A DNA stretch of 64,000 nucleotides from the NCBI RefSeq assembly GCF_029892605.1, contig NZ_JARXWF010000013.1, forward strand, positions 46,290-110,289, in the 5' to 3' direction. The DNA comes from Parabacteroides sp. PM6-13 (GTDB taxonomy: Bacteria > Bacteroidota > Bacteroidia > Bacteroidales > Tannerellaceae). The notes under the pieces were generated by a model. The model saw only the letters and a program-made list of their open reading frames with translations, was not told the DNA's origin and did not search any database. Positions 1 to 8,428 of this stretch are shown here, piece after piece (position 1 is the stretch's first letter; every line of letters starts with the position of its first letter). A program made the translations under genes and the position numbers.

Positions 1-1932
1 TACGCCGTAGACTTTCGACACGGGGATATTCAATTCCGCAGCAATCACCTCCTGTACCTCTTGCGGAATATAACCAAACTTGCCCTGTGCGGCATGCAGT
101 ACGTTGATCAGTTCGCCCGGGTCATTGTTGAATCGCGCGCATATCTCTTTCAACTCTTGCGCCTTTCCATTCGGCAACTTCGGACGGCGATCGTAATAAT
201 GCGTATGCAACAATTTATGCGAAAGCGGTCCGCAGGGTTCGCCCAGGTATTCTTTGTAGAGGGAGATGATATAGGGATTCTCATGACTTTTGCGTCGTGC
301 CTTGTCGGCATCTTCTTTATACAAAGCGGATGCCCGGCGTTTGATCACATTGATATCGCCATGGTGGAAAGGTTGTCCTCCGCCATTGATACATCCACCC
401 GGACAAGCCATGATTTCAATAGCATGATACGGAGAGGTTCCGTTCTTCACCTCTTCGATCATGGCTCGGGCATTACCCAATCCATTGGCGATTCCCACCT
501 TGACCGGCACGCCATCGAAATCGATTGTCGCGCTTTTGATACCATTCAGGCCACGCAGACATTCAAAATTAACATCACCTAATGTTTTCTTGGTATGCAC
601 CTCGTAGGCTGTACGGCAGGCTGCTTCCATCACACCACCGGTCGTTCCGAATATAACCGAAGCACCGGTCGATTCGCCGAGTGGCTGATCGAAGTCGCTA
701 TCCGGCAGGTTGCGGAAGTCAATATTGGCATAACGGATCAGGCGTGCCAACTCACGAGTGTAGATCGATACATCCACATCGGGATTTCCATCGACAGCAA
801 ACTCCGGACGGCTGGCTTCGTATTTCTTAGCCAGACATGGCATGATGGAGACAACCACCAGGTCTTCCCGTTTGATGCCCAGCTTCTCGGCAAAATAGGT
901 CTTGGCGATGGCGCCAAACATTTGCTGCGGACTCTTGGCAGTCGACAGGTGATCGCTCAATTCCGGATAGTTCTTTTCTACAAAATTAACCCATCCCGGA
1001 CAGCAACTGGTCATCAAAGGTATCTTCACCTCTTTGTCCCCGTTTAGATAACCACCCAGGCGGCCTAACAATTCCGTTCCCTCTTCCATTATGGTCAGGT
1101 CGGCAGCGAAATCGGTATCGAACACATAGTCGAAACCAAGCTGACGCAAGGCCGCTACCATTTTGCCGGTCACCAAGGTTCCCGGAAGGAATCCGAAGTC
1201 ATTTCCCAATGCCGTACGAACGGCAGGCGCTGTTTGCACGATCACTGTTTTCGTCGGATCAGCCAGCATATCGAGTACATACTGCGTATGGCTGCGTCCG
1301 CTCAAGGCGCCTACCGGGCATACTGCCACGCATTGTCCGCAATAGGTACAACTGCTGTCGGCTATGTTGCGGTCGAAAGGCGTTTGTACCAGTGATTCAA
1401 AACCACGGTCGACAGCCGACAAGGTGCCGACAGTCTGGATGGAGTTACACATCGTTTCACAGCGACGGCACATGATACATTTGCTCATATCGCGTACAAT
1501 CGACTCCGAACGGTCTTTGCGATGGCTTATGCGATGGCCGGAGAAGCGCGATTCACGCATGTGCAGGTCGTAGGCAACCTTCTGCAGTTCGCAATTCTCA
1601 TTCTTGCTGCATATCAAACAATCCGACGGGTGATTCGAGAGAATCAGCTCCATCACTGTCTTACGGGCGTTGATCACACGGGGGCTATAGGTTTGCACCA
1701 CCATACCTTCCATGCAGGTGGTCTTACAGGCAGGCGCCAGGTTGCGGCGTCCTTCTACTTCCACGACGCATATACGGCAGGCGCCCGGTTCGTTTTTATA
1801 TTCAAACTCATGCAGATTCAAATGGCAGAGTGTGGGAATACGTATCCCTATCTTTTTCGCTGCGTCCAGGAGGGTGGCTCCTTTTTCTACTTCAACAGCT
1901 TTATTGTCTATCGTTAATTTAATTGTTTCCAT
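1..1932 (-). CDS. [FeFe] hydrogenase catalytic subunit with fused C-terminal NuoE-like domain (partial)
   Basis: Catalytic subunit of a soluble NAD(P)-linked [FeFe] hydrogenase; the open frame starts at 1932 and runs off the left edge. In order it shows a plant-type [2Fe-2S] domain, a His-Cys3 [4Fe-4S] motif (NHPSDCLICSKNENC), two [4Fe-4S] ferredoxin motifs (CIMCRRCETMC, CTYCGQCVAVCP) and the H-cluster domain with all three signatures: TSCCPGW (L1), MPCLAKKYE (L2) and MACPGGCINGGGQP (L3). After the small-subunit-like region ending near GEPCGPLSHKLL, the same frame continues through a linker into CARFNNDPGELINVLHAAQG and FGYIPQEVQEVIAAELNIPV, the start of a NuoE/HndA thioredoxin-like [2Fe-2S] domain, usually a separate protein. 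It lies 8 bp after the NuoF-like gene, so the three genes form one operon. Electron bifurcation with ferredoxin is known for related trimeric enzymes but cannot be shown here. Confidence 0.93.
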   Translation of the reverse strand, partial: METIKLTIDNKAVEVEKGATLLDAAKKIGIRIPTLCHLNLHEFEYKNEPGACRICVVEVEGRRNLAPACKTTCMEGMVVQTYSPRVINARKTVMELILSNHPSDCLICSKNENCELQKVAYDLHMRESRFSGHRISHRKDRSESIVRDMSKCIMCRRCETMCNSIQTVGTLSAVDRGFESLVQTPFDRNIADSSCTYCGQCVAVCPVGALSGRSHTQYVLDMLADPTKTVIVQTAPAVRTALGNDFGFLPGTLVTGKMVAALRQLGFDYVFDTDFAADLTIMEEGTELLGRLGGYLNGDKEVKIPLMTSCCPGWVNFVEKNYPELSDHLSTAKSPQQMFGAIAKTYFAEKLGIKREDLVVVSIMPCLAKKYEASRPEFAVDGNPDVDVSIYTRELARLIRYANIDFRNLPDSDFDQPLGESTGASVIFGTTGGVMEAACRTAYEVHTKKTLGDVNFECLRGLNGIKSATIDFDGVPVKVGIANGLGNARAMIEEVKNGTSPYHAIEIMACPGGCINGGGQPFHHGDINVIKRRASALYKEDADKARRKSHENPYIISLYKEYLGEPCGPLSHKLLHTHYYDRRPKLPNGKAQELKEICARFNNDPGELINVLHAAQGKFGYIPQEVQEVIAAELNIPVSKVYGV

Positions 1933-1940
1933 GGTATTGT

Positions 1941-3734
1941 TTAGATGATATAGATGGCGTCGAACTTACATTTCTCAATACAAGAGCCACAGCGGATACA
2001 CTCTAAGGTGTCGATCACATGCGGTATCTTACGCTCTCCCGTAATGCAATGCACCGGGCAGATACGGGCGCAGACAGTACATCCACGGCATTTCTCCGCA
2101 TTTATATAATAATGGATCAATTTGCGGCATTGGTGCGAAGGACATTTTTTGTCCACCACATGCGCCAGGTATTCGTCACGGAAATGCTCCATGGTCGACA
2201 AGACCGGATTGGGCGATGTTTGCCCCAGCCCGCAAAGAGCGGTGTCTTTGATTACATTCCCTAAGTTTTTCAATAGTTCTAAATCCTCTACCTCTCCTTT
2301 TCCGATCGTGATACGGTGCAAGATCTCCTGTAGGCGTTTGTTTCCAACGCGACAAGGAGTACATTTCCCGCAGGATTCCTCTACGGTAAAGTCCAGATAG
2401 AATTTCGAAACAGCCACCATACAGTCGTCTTCATCCATCACAATCATACCACCCGACCCCATCATAGAGCCGGCAGCCAACAGGTTGTCATAGTCGATAG
2501 GCAGATCCAGGTGCTTTTCCGTCAGACAGCCTCCCGAAGGACCTCCCGTCTGTACGGCTTTGAACTTCTTTCCGTCTTTGATGCCGCCTCCGATACCGAA
2601 GATTACTTCGCGGAGCGTTGTGCCCATCGGCACTTCGATCAGGCCGACATTGTTGACCTTTCCGGCCAGGGCAAACACCTTGGTACCCTTGCTGCGCTCC
2701 GTTCCGATGCTGCTGAACCATTTGGCACCTTTTTGCAGAATTACAGGAATGTTGGCATAGGTCTCCACATTATTTACATTGGTCGGTTGCCCTTTGTAGC
2801 CCTGTTCGCTGGGGAAGGGAGGTTTGCTGGTTGCTTCGCCCCGCTGTCCTTCCATACTATGGATCAATGCCGTCTCTTCACCACACACAAAGGCGCCGGC
2901 ACCATAACGAATCTCGATCGAGAACGAAAAGTCGGTTCCGAAGATATTGTCTCCCAAAAGCCCGTATTCCGTTGCCTGTTTGATAGCGATTTTCAGGCGT
3001 TCTACTGCCAGCGGATATTCGGCACGGATGTAGATCAAGCCCTTATCAGCACCCGTACAATACCCATTGATAGCCATTGCCTCCAATATAGAATGAGGGT
3101 CGCCTTCGAGGATTGAACGGTCCATGAAGGCACCCGGGTCGCCTTCGTCGGCATTGCAGACCACGTATTTCTGGTCGGCAACCACCTTACGGGTGATTTC
3201 CCACTTCATGCCGGTAGGGAATCCGCCTCCTCCCCGACCCCGCAAGCCACTGTCTTTAATCTCCTGGATCACCTCTTCGGGCGTCATTTCCGTCAAGGCT
3301 TTGCCTAAGGATACATATCCGTCGCGGGCAATGTATTCGTCGATGTTTTCCGGGTTGATGAAACCACAGTTACGCAAAGCAATGCGGTATTGCTTTTTGT
3401 AAAAATCCATGTGTTTAGAGTCGGAAATATGCTCTTTGGTTTCCGGATTCGTGTATAACAGTCGGGCTACTTTGCGCCCTTTAACCAAATGTTCGCGAAC
3501 GATCTCATCGGCATCTGAAGGATACACCTGTACATAAAAAGTGTTGTCGGGAACCATTTTAACAATCGGTCCCTGTTCGCAAAAGCCGAAACAGCCTGTG
3601 CGAAGCACTTGTACTTTTTCCTGCAATCCCTGCTGCAGGATAGCCGATTTCAGCGAATTGATCAGTTGTTCGCTTTGAGATGCACGGCAACCGGTACCTC
3701 CACATACCAGTATGTAATCTGTGAATGTCGTCAT
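1941..3734 (-). CDS. NuoF-like flavoprotein subunit of [FeFe] hydrogenase (HydB/HndC family)
   Basis: NAD(P)H- and FMN-binding electron-transfer subunit, 597 residues, partner of the hydrogenase downstream. The N-terminus is a thioredoxin-like [2Fe-2S] domain (Cys11, Cys16, Cys48, Cys52). The NuoF core follows with the glycine-rich FMN/NADH segment RGRGGGGFPTGMKWE and CNADEGDPGAFMDRS, then the [4Fe-4S] motif ESCGKCTPCRVG. The C-terminus adds two [4Fe-4S] ferredoxin motifs (CRGCTVCARICP and CIRCGSCIEKC), the extended layout of HydB/HndC rather than of complex I NuoF. It starts 29 bp after the small 2Fe-2S gene and ends 8 bp before the hydrogenase start. Together the enzyme would couple NAD(H) to H2 in the cytoplasm. 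No key residue looks missing. Confidence 0.93.
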   Translation of the reverse strand: MTTFTDYILVCGGTGCRASQSEQLINSLKSAILQQGLQEKVQVLRTGCFGFCEQGPIVKMVPDNTFYVQVYPSDADEIVREHLVKGRKVARLLYTNPETKEHISDSKHMDFYKKQYRIALRNCGFINPENIDEYIARDGYVSLGKALTEMTPEEVIQEIKDSGLRGRGGGGFPTGMKWEITRKVVADQKYVVCNADEGDPGAFMDRSILEGDPHSILEAMAINGYCTGADKGLIYIRAEYPLAVERLKIAIKQATEYGLLGDNIFGTDFSFSIEIRYGAGAFVCGEETALIHSMEGQRGEATSKPPFPSEQGYKGQPTNVNNVETYANIPVILQKGAKWFSSIGTERSKGTKVFALAGKVNNVGLIEVPMGTTLREVIFGIGGGIKDGKKFKAVQTGGPSGGCLTEKHLDLPIDYDNLLAAGSMMGSGGMIVMDEDDCMVAVSKFYLDFTVEESCGKCTPCRVGNKRLQEILHRITIGKGEVEDLELLKNLGNVIKDTALCGLGQTSPNPVLSTMEHFRDEYLAHVVDKKCPSHQCRKLIHYYINAEKCRGCTVCARICPVHCITGERKIPHVIDTLECIRCGSCIEKCKFDAIYII

Positions 3735-3763
3735 ATGTGTTTTCTATTAGTAAGGATTTTTGT

Positions 3764-4162
3764 TTACTCCGGATTCACCGCGTTGTATGTGATCGGCATA
3801 ATACCGTCGACCAGTATGCCCTGCTGGATATACTGATTGATCAGTTCGTCGACTTTCTCTTCCGTAAGATATCCGAACACCAACGGTTCTTTGCCGGGCA
3901 GGATAATCTCAGCCGTTGGTTCGGCATAGCAATAGCCCATGCAGCCGGTTTGGGTCACCAGTGCGTCAATCTGACGCTTATTGAGTGTTTGTACAAAATA
4001 ATTCATAATCTCTTTAGCCCCGGAGGCAATGCCGCAGGTGGCCATAGAAATTTTGATCTGAATCATCTGCTCCGGATGGTTGCTCTTTTCGCGAAGATCA
4101 ATGTCGGCTTTGAAAGCCTCCCGCATTTTGCGCAGGTCATCTAAGGTCTTAATTTTATTCAT
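3764..4162 (-). CDS. Thioredoxin-like [2Fe-2S] ferredoxin, first gene of hydrogenase operon (HndB-like)
   Basis: A 132-residue protein with a helical N-terminal stretch and a C-terminal thioredoxin-like [2Fe-2S] domain; visible ligands are the Cys of ATCGIASG and the CMGYC motif. This matches the small HndB-type subunit of NADP-reducing hydrogenases, an electron carrier between flavin and iron-sulfur subunits. It is the promoter-proximal gene of the three-gene hydrogenase operon. With the N-terminal domain of the NuoF-like subunit and the NuoE-like tail of the catalytic subunit, the complex would hold three thioredoxin-like [2Fe-2S] domains. No separate NuoE (HndA) gene lies in the operon, consistent with the fusion seen in the catalytic subunit. 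Confidence 0.85.
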   Translation of the reverse strand: MNKIKTLDDLRKMREAFKADIDLREKSNHPEQMIQIKISMATCGIASGAKEIMNYFVQTLNKRQIDALVTQTGCMGYCYAEPTAEIILPGKEPLVFGYLTEEKVDELINQYIQQGILVDGIMPITYNAVNPE

Positions 4163-4213
4163 GGCGTACTTTAACTAAGGTTAATAACTGATTTATGTTT
4201 GCGTTTTTCTACA

Positions 4214-4221
4214 CAAACATA
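4214..4221 (-). promoter_or_regulatory. -7 box of hydrogenase operon promoter
   Basis: On the minus strand 4221-4214 reads TATGTTTG, a perfect TAnnTTTG box, about 50 bp before the first hydrogenase start codon at 4162. No convincing -33 TTTG was found at the expected distance. A partial copy of the repeated upstream block (4282-4338) lies just upstream. Confidence 0.55.
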
Positions 4222-4281
4222 CAAATTTCTTTCATAGAATAAGCATGATTCAGAGGGAAATAGCAGACGAAAATGTGATTT

Positions 4282-4338
4282 TGACAAAATGAAAGTAAAA
4301 CGCCTATTTCGCTTTACAATATGATATGTTAAAAAAAG
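4282..4338 (-). repeat. Partial copy of the ~124-bp upstream block (hydrogenase operon)
   Basis: Read on the minus strand this stretch contains TTTTTAACATATCATATTG followed by TAAAGCGAAA, GGCGTTTTAC and CATTTTGTCA. The clpC block has TTTTTAACGTATCATATTG then TAAAGCAAAA at its right end, and the M16 block has GGCGTTTTGC in the matching place. Only the promoter-proximal half is present, between the cysE stop and the hydrogenase -7 box. Confidence 0.55.
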
Positions 4339-4343
4339 AAATA

Positions 4344-5231
4344 CTATTTATCCTCTACGATACGGGATTGAAGTACTTTGGAATAGGGAGGAACGTCGTG
4401 TGTCAGCCAGATATTTCCGCCGATAACGGAGCCTTTGCCGATGGTGATGCGTCCCAGAACAGAGGTGTTGGAATAGATGATCACATCGTCTTCTATAATC
4501 GGATGACGGGGAATATCAACTGGTAACCCCTCTTCGTCGAGGCGGAAGCTTTTGGCACCTAAAGTAACCCCTTGGTAAAGACGTACATGGTTGCCAATAA
4601 TAGCCGTGCCTCCGATCACAACGCCTGTGCCGTGGTCGATGCTGAAGTATTCGCCTATCTCTGCTCCCGGGTGGATGTCGATGCCGGTTTTGGAGTGTGC
4701 CATTTCCGTGATGATACGGGGAATAACAGGCACCCCCAGTTTCAAGAGTTGATGGGCCGCACGTTGATGCAGGATCGCTACGATGGAGGGATAGGAAAAG
4801 ATCACCTCACTGGCGCTGGTGGCTGCCGGGTCTCCGTCCAGCATGGCTTTTACATCGGTCGACAACAACGCTTTGATCTCAGGGATTCTGTTGATGAAAG
4901 AAATAGCTATCTCGGAGGCTCTTTGTTTTGAATCACAACAAGCCTCGGACTCGAAACAAAGTCCTCGGTAGATCTGTTCCAACAAAAGATCATATAGCTG
5001 TTCGAGATAAACCCCCATATAGTAACGGATCGTGTCGGGTTGTGCCTCTTTGGTCGTACCAAAAAAACCGGGGAAAACCACCAAACGTAACAGATGCATC
5101 ACCTCTTCCAGGCAAGCGATCGATGGTGACGGCTTTTGATGTAATGGGATATAACGATATTCCGGCAGGTCAGCCGCTGCCAGTTTATCGCTGTTTTCCA
5201 GTATTTGTTGGAGGATATGATTCTTGTCCAT
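4344..5231 (-). CDS. cysE: Serine O-acetyltransferase
   Basis: Transfers an acetyl group from acetyl-CoA to L-serine, the first step of cysteine synthesis. The 295-residue protein has the usual helical N-terminal domain and a left-handed beta-helix of hexapeptide repeats from about residue 180 (KTGIDIHPGAEIG, then IDHGTGVVIGGTAIIG with the conserved Asp199-His200, then GVTLGAKSF). Length and layout fit the longer SAT/EpsC-type enzymes of anaerobes. The start codon lies only 5 bp after the stop of the FN3-kelch lipoprotein, so it may be cotranscribed with the kinase operon; no promoter fits in the gap. A cysteine desulfidase family gene lies about 10 kb away at 14935-16224, but no link is visible. 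Confidence 0.9.
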   Translation of the reverse strand: MDKNHILQQILENSDKLAAADLPEYRYIPLHQKPSPSIACLEEVMHLLRLVVFPGFFGTTKEAQPDTIRYYMGVYLEQLYDLLLEQIYRGLCFESEACCDSKQRASEIAISFINRIPEIKALLSTDVKAMLDGDPAATSASEVIFSYPSIVAILHQRAAHQLLKLGVPVIPRIITEMAHSKTGIDIHPGAEIGEYFSIDHGTGVVIGGTAIIGNHVRLYQGVTLGAKSFRLDEEGLPVDIPRHPIIEDDVIIYSNTSVLGRITIGKGSVIGGNIWLTHDVPPYSKVLQSRIVEDK

Positions 5232-5236
5232 GGTGT

Positions 5237-7465
5237 TTATCTATCCCATGCCGGGTCGTAGCAAATGGTGGTTCGGTTTGAACCAAAGCCTATGTACATT
5301 CTCTTGCCATCGGAGAATACACAATGAATATCGCGATGCGTTTCCGGCACCCGTGAATTGGCTGTACTCCAGGTCTTCGCTATGGTGTCAAATATCCGGA
5401 TATATCCTTCGCTGTCGATCATATAAATAGAAGAACCGATGGCCACCCCGGCTTTCGCCGCGTAATCTCCCGGCATAGGCTCCTGCTCTTCCCAGTTGAA
5501 TACTTCGCTGTCGTTCACCGCTTTTCTGGTTGACCATAACCTATTGCTGAAATCGGGATTCATACCTATGGAGGTCAAACCTAATCCGGCATAGATATAG
5601 TCGCCAACAGCAAAGGCGTAGCCGCTATACTGTGCTTCAGGGAAATCAGCCTCCTGTACCCATCGTGGGGTTTGTATCACACGTTGTTTCCACACATCGG
5701 CAACAATCGAGTCACCCGACGCAGTCCTTTGCACACCACCAATCATAATCATATCAATCAGGTAACAGGCAAAAGAGCCATACATAGGCGTAGGGCTTAC
5801 ATCTTCGGCGAGTATCCAGTTGTTTTTAATAAAAACATTAAAATAATGGTCGCTTGTCGGTTGTCGATGGGTGTTAAAGCCTCCCCAAACATGAATACCA
5901 TCTTTATTGCTGGCTATGGCCATCATACTCCTTTTCGCGGGGAGATGGCTTGTGTTTTCCTGCCAGGTAAGATAATATTCACTATCTCTATTCATATCGA
6001 ATTTCCAGAACTGATTGGTTTGATCTCCGTAGGAGTTCTTATCACCTCCTACGAGATACCCCACTCTTCGTTCGGCCAACGTCAGGTAAGCTCCTGAATT
6101 AGGGACTTGTATCTCTCCACTAAAATAGCCTGTCGGCAACGTCGCGAAGATTTCCACCGTAGTAAACGTTTCATTGTCGCCATAAGAAAGATATCCTTCA
6201 CTATTCAAGGCAAAGGCTCTTACATGGTAAGTGGTTCCGGGAAGGAAATCGGTTATATACGTAGTGAACGACGTGCTGGTTCCCCACAAATCAATTCTTA
6301 CATCATCATCTATCGTCGGGTTTTCATTCGTTGACCATACGATACCTGCTTCAACGATAGTGGCCGGTTGCCCCTCTTCTTTTATTCCCGGAGCAGCAAC
6401 CGATCCGCCAAGGGTTACCGTCCCGTCTCCAACAATAGGAGTAGCCGTCACCACCGTTGGTTTCTCACTCAATAAAGTGAACGAGACAACTTCCGAGCTA
6501 TAAACAAGCGTATCCGCATTACTCACAAAGGCTTTCACATAGTAGGGACGTTGTTGTTCGACGTTGGAAATCCGTCCGGTAAAGAGACCCACACCGGCAT
6601 CACACAGGATCGTATCCGTTCCGGCTGCCCCGATTTCAAGGTTTCTCGACAATCCATAGCAGAATCCTCTGAGCGTGACGTCTGTATCTCCCGGGTTAGT
6701 AACCTCGGCACTGAATTCCGCGTAGGTAGTCGTAACATGATCTATGGTCAGATTGCCCACGACAGGAAGTCCGTCGGTCGTTTTTACTTCTATCTCTTTT
6801 CCGACAGAGGTGCCGAACTTATTTTTTACATAAGCTTGCACATAATAGGTAGTAAGCGCCTCCAGTTCTGTGATGGTACAAGTATATGAATCCGTATCCA
6901 TGGTGCTTGCCAGGGAGTCTTTCTCGGTACCCGCTTCGGTGAGCGACGCTTTAGCGTAATAGACACCTCGTTCCAGGATTTCACCCTCGCCTTTGTCGGT
7001 GATTTCACCCCCTATCTCTATTGAGGTCGATTTAACATCCAGTGCTTCCAGCGTTATCACACTGGCCAGGCCTTCGATCGTAGTAAACGAGAGGGTGCTA
7101 CCATACCCATAATTGATACTATTCTTCGCATACGCCTGAACAATATATTTAGTGCTGTCCTCCAAAGAGGTGATTTTGAAAGAGAAAGATTCGTTTGTTC
7201 CATCCGTAACCGCCTGGGTCTGTTTCTCTTCCGGAGTCTCTTCTTTATACCAGACAAAGCCTCTTTCGGTCACTTGGGTTCCATTTTCTTTGTCCACTTT
7301 ACCAAATACCGTTACTTCCGTTGCTTTTATTCCTTCTACCTTTTCGGTGGTAACAACCGGTTCTTTTGCGCCTATCAGGTTGCCGGGCATGCGGGGGTCT
7401 TCAGCGCATCCGACAAAGAAGAGTGAGGCTAAAGCGATATATATAAGCGAAATATTCCTTTTCAT
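5237..7465 (-). CDS. FN3-like/kelch-like surface lipoprotein of the kinase operon
   Basis: A 742-residue predicted lipoprotein: signal peptide with lipobox FVGC at residues 17-20, then four fibronectin-III-like modules (about 35-130, 135-230, 235-330, 335-440). Each has the pattern ERGFVWY / YYVQAYVKN / FTT common in Bacteroidetes cell-surface proteins. The C-terminal 300 residues look like kelch or galactose-oxidase-type beta-propeller blades (RRVGYLVGG, NQFWKFDM, GIHVWGGF, KAGVAIGSSIYMID). It has no catalytic motif I recognise. It ends the operon carrying the PP2C phosphatase, Ser/Thr kinase and barrel protein (12 bp after the barrel gene), so I infer it is the outermost, ligand- or partner-binding part of that system. 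Propeller assignment is by motif only. Confidence 0.75.
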   Translation of the reverse strand: MKRNISLIYIALASLFFVGCAEDPRMPGNLIGAKEPVVTTEKVEGIKATEVTVFGKVDKENGTQVTERGFVWYKEETPEEKQTQAVTDGTNESFSFKITSLEDSTKYIVQAYAKNSINYGYGSTLSFTTIEGLASVITLEALDVKSTSIEIGGEITDKGEGEILERGVYYAKASLTEAGTEKDSLASTMDTDSYTCTITELEALTTYYVQAYVKNKFGTSVGKEIEVKTTDGLPVVGNLTIDHVTTTYAEFSAEVTNPGDTDVTLRGFCYGLSRNLEIGAAGTDTILCDAGVGLFTGRISNVEQQRPYYVKAFVSNADTLVYSSEVVSFTLLSEKPTVVTATPIVGDGTVTLGGSVAAPGIKEEGQPATIVEAGIVWSTNENPTIDDDVRIDLWGTSTSFTTYITDFLPGTTYHVRAFALNSEGYLSYGDNETFTTVEIFATLPTGYFSGEIQVPNSGAYLTLAERRVGYLVGGDKNSYGDQTNQFWKFDMNRDSEYYLTWQENTSHLPAKRSMMAIASNKDGIHVWGGFNTHRQPTSDHYFNVFIKNNWILAEDVSPTPMYGSFACYLIDMIMIGGVQRTASGDSIVADVWKQRVIQTPRWVQEADFPEAQYSGYAFAVGDYIYAGLGLTSIGMNPDFSNRLWSTRKAVNDSEVFNWEEQEPMPGDYAAKAGVAIGSSIYMIDSEGYIRIFDTIAKTWSTANSRVPETHRDIHCVFSDGKRMYIGFGSNRTTICYDPAWDR

Positions 7466-7477
7466 TGTTATCTATTT

Positions 7478-8422
7478 TTAGAAAAACAGGCCGATACCGG
7501 CATTCAAATCGACATAATCAAAGTTTACTGTATGACCTCCGACGCTGACGTAAACATAATTAAATCTCAGCGTGAGATCTAATTCTCCTACGGCTCCTTT
7601 GCTGGAATAGGTTTGATTATTACACCAGATAAACTCTTTCGCACCCGACGTATTATCCGTCATCGTGAATGGCGACAACAGATTTCTTTCTCCATAGCCC
7701 ACTCCGACAGAAGCATATAACCAATCCGTGAATTTATAAATAAAACCGGCCGTACCTGCAAAGGAGGTTTTCTTATTCGACATATCTAATGCCTGATAGG
7801 TCTTATTGTTATCTGGATCAACAATCGCGCTGGCGTCATTTTCCAGCTTACAGGCATAGTCCGTAGTTCTGAATGAGAGATCGGATCTCACACGGACATA
7901 CCAACCAGCCTTTTCCTGTAGACCGCCGAAGGTCAAACCTACCGGCATCTCTGTTGAATAGGTATAACCGGCAAAAAAAGACATCGGTTCTTTCGGTTTT
8001 TTGGCAATCAGATTGTTTGCGTAAATCGCATAGGGATTTGTCAGTTCTTCGTATTTGTTTTGCCAATGTTCGGCTATGGTATCGCTGTTTGGGGTAGCAA
8101 TTCCTTTCGCGTGATAGACCACTAACAATTTAATGGCTGTCGTGTCGTTAAGCTCAGCTTTATCATTCAAGCATTTCAGGCAACGTGTCATCAGGTTACG
8201 CATAGAAGGACGCATATTTTCGTCTTCCAACCAGATATCAGTCAGTTTTTCGATGCTGTATATATCACAATAGCCAATGCCTTCCCCATACCACATACGG
8301 GCACTGGTATAATCTTTTTGCTGTAAAGCTTCATCTCCTTTTTGATTGTACGTTGCATGTTGTTGCGCATTCAAACAGAATGCAGACAAAGCAAATACCA
8401 TCATAATCCAAATTCTATTCAT
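7478..8422 (-). CDS. Helical-repeat plus outer-membrane beta-barrel protein of the kinase operon
   Basis: A 314-residue exported protein with a Sec signal peptide (cleavage likely after CLNA, residues 16-19). Residues about 20-135 are helical and Sel1/TPR-like (KGDEALQQKDYTSARMWY, then a chain of conserved Cys and helices). Residues about 145-314 alternate in the way of a small outer-membrane barrel (FFAGYTYS, GWYVRVRSDLSF, YASVGVGYGERN) and end in Phe, the usual barrel-terminal residue. It begins 6 bp after the kinase gene and ends 12 bp before the lipoprotein gene. I infer an outer-membrane part with a periplasmic helical domain that could meet the periplasmic domain of the kinase. I know no named family with certainty. 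Confidence 0.7.
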   Translation of the reverse strand: MNRIWIMMVFALSAFCLNAQQHATYNQKGDEALQQKDYTSARMWYGEGIGYCDIYSIEKLTDIWLEDENMRPSMRNLMTRCLKCLNDKAELNDTTAIKLLVVYHAKGIATPNSDTIAEHWQNKYEELTNPYAIYANNLIAKKPKEPMSFFAGYTYSTEMPVGLTFGGLQEKAGWYVRVRSDLSFRTTDYACKLENDASAIVDPDNNKTYQALDMSNKKTSFAGTAGFIYKFTDWLYASVGVGYGERNLLSPFTMTDNTSGAKEFIWCNNQTYSSKGAVGELDLTLRFNYVYVSVGGHTVNFDYVDLNAGIGLFF

Positions 8423-8428
8423 AATTTC

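Noticed and set aside
2511..3116. 201-residue frame opposite the NuoF-like gene
   Set aside because: Lies wholly inside a conserved gene and matches nothing I recognise.
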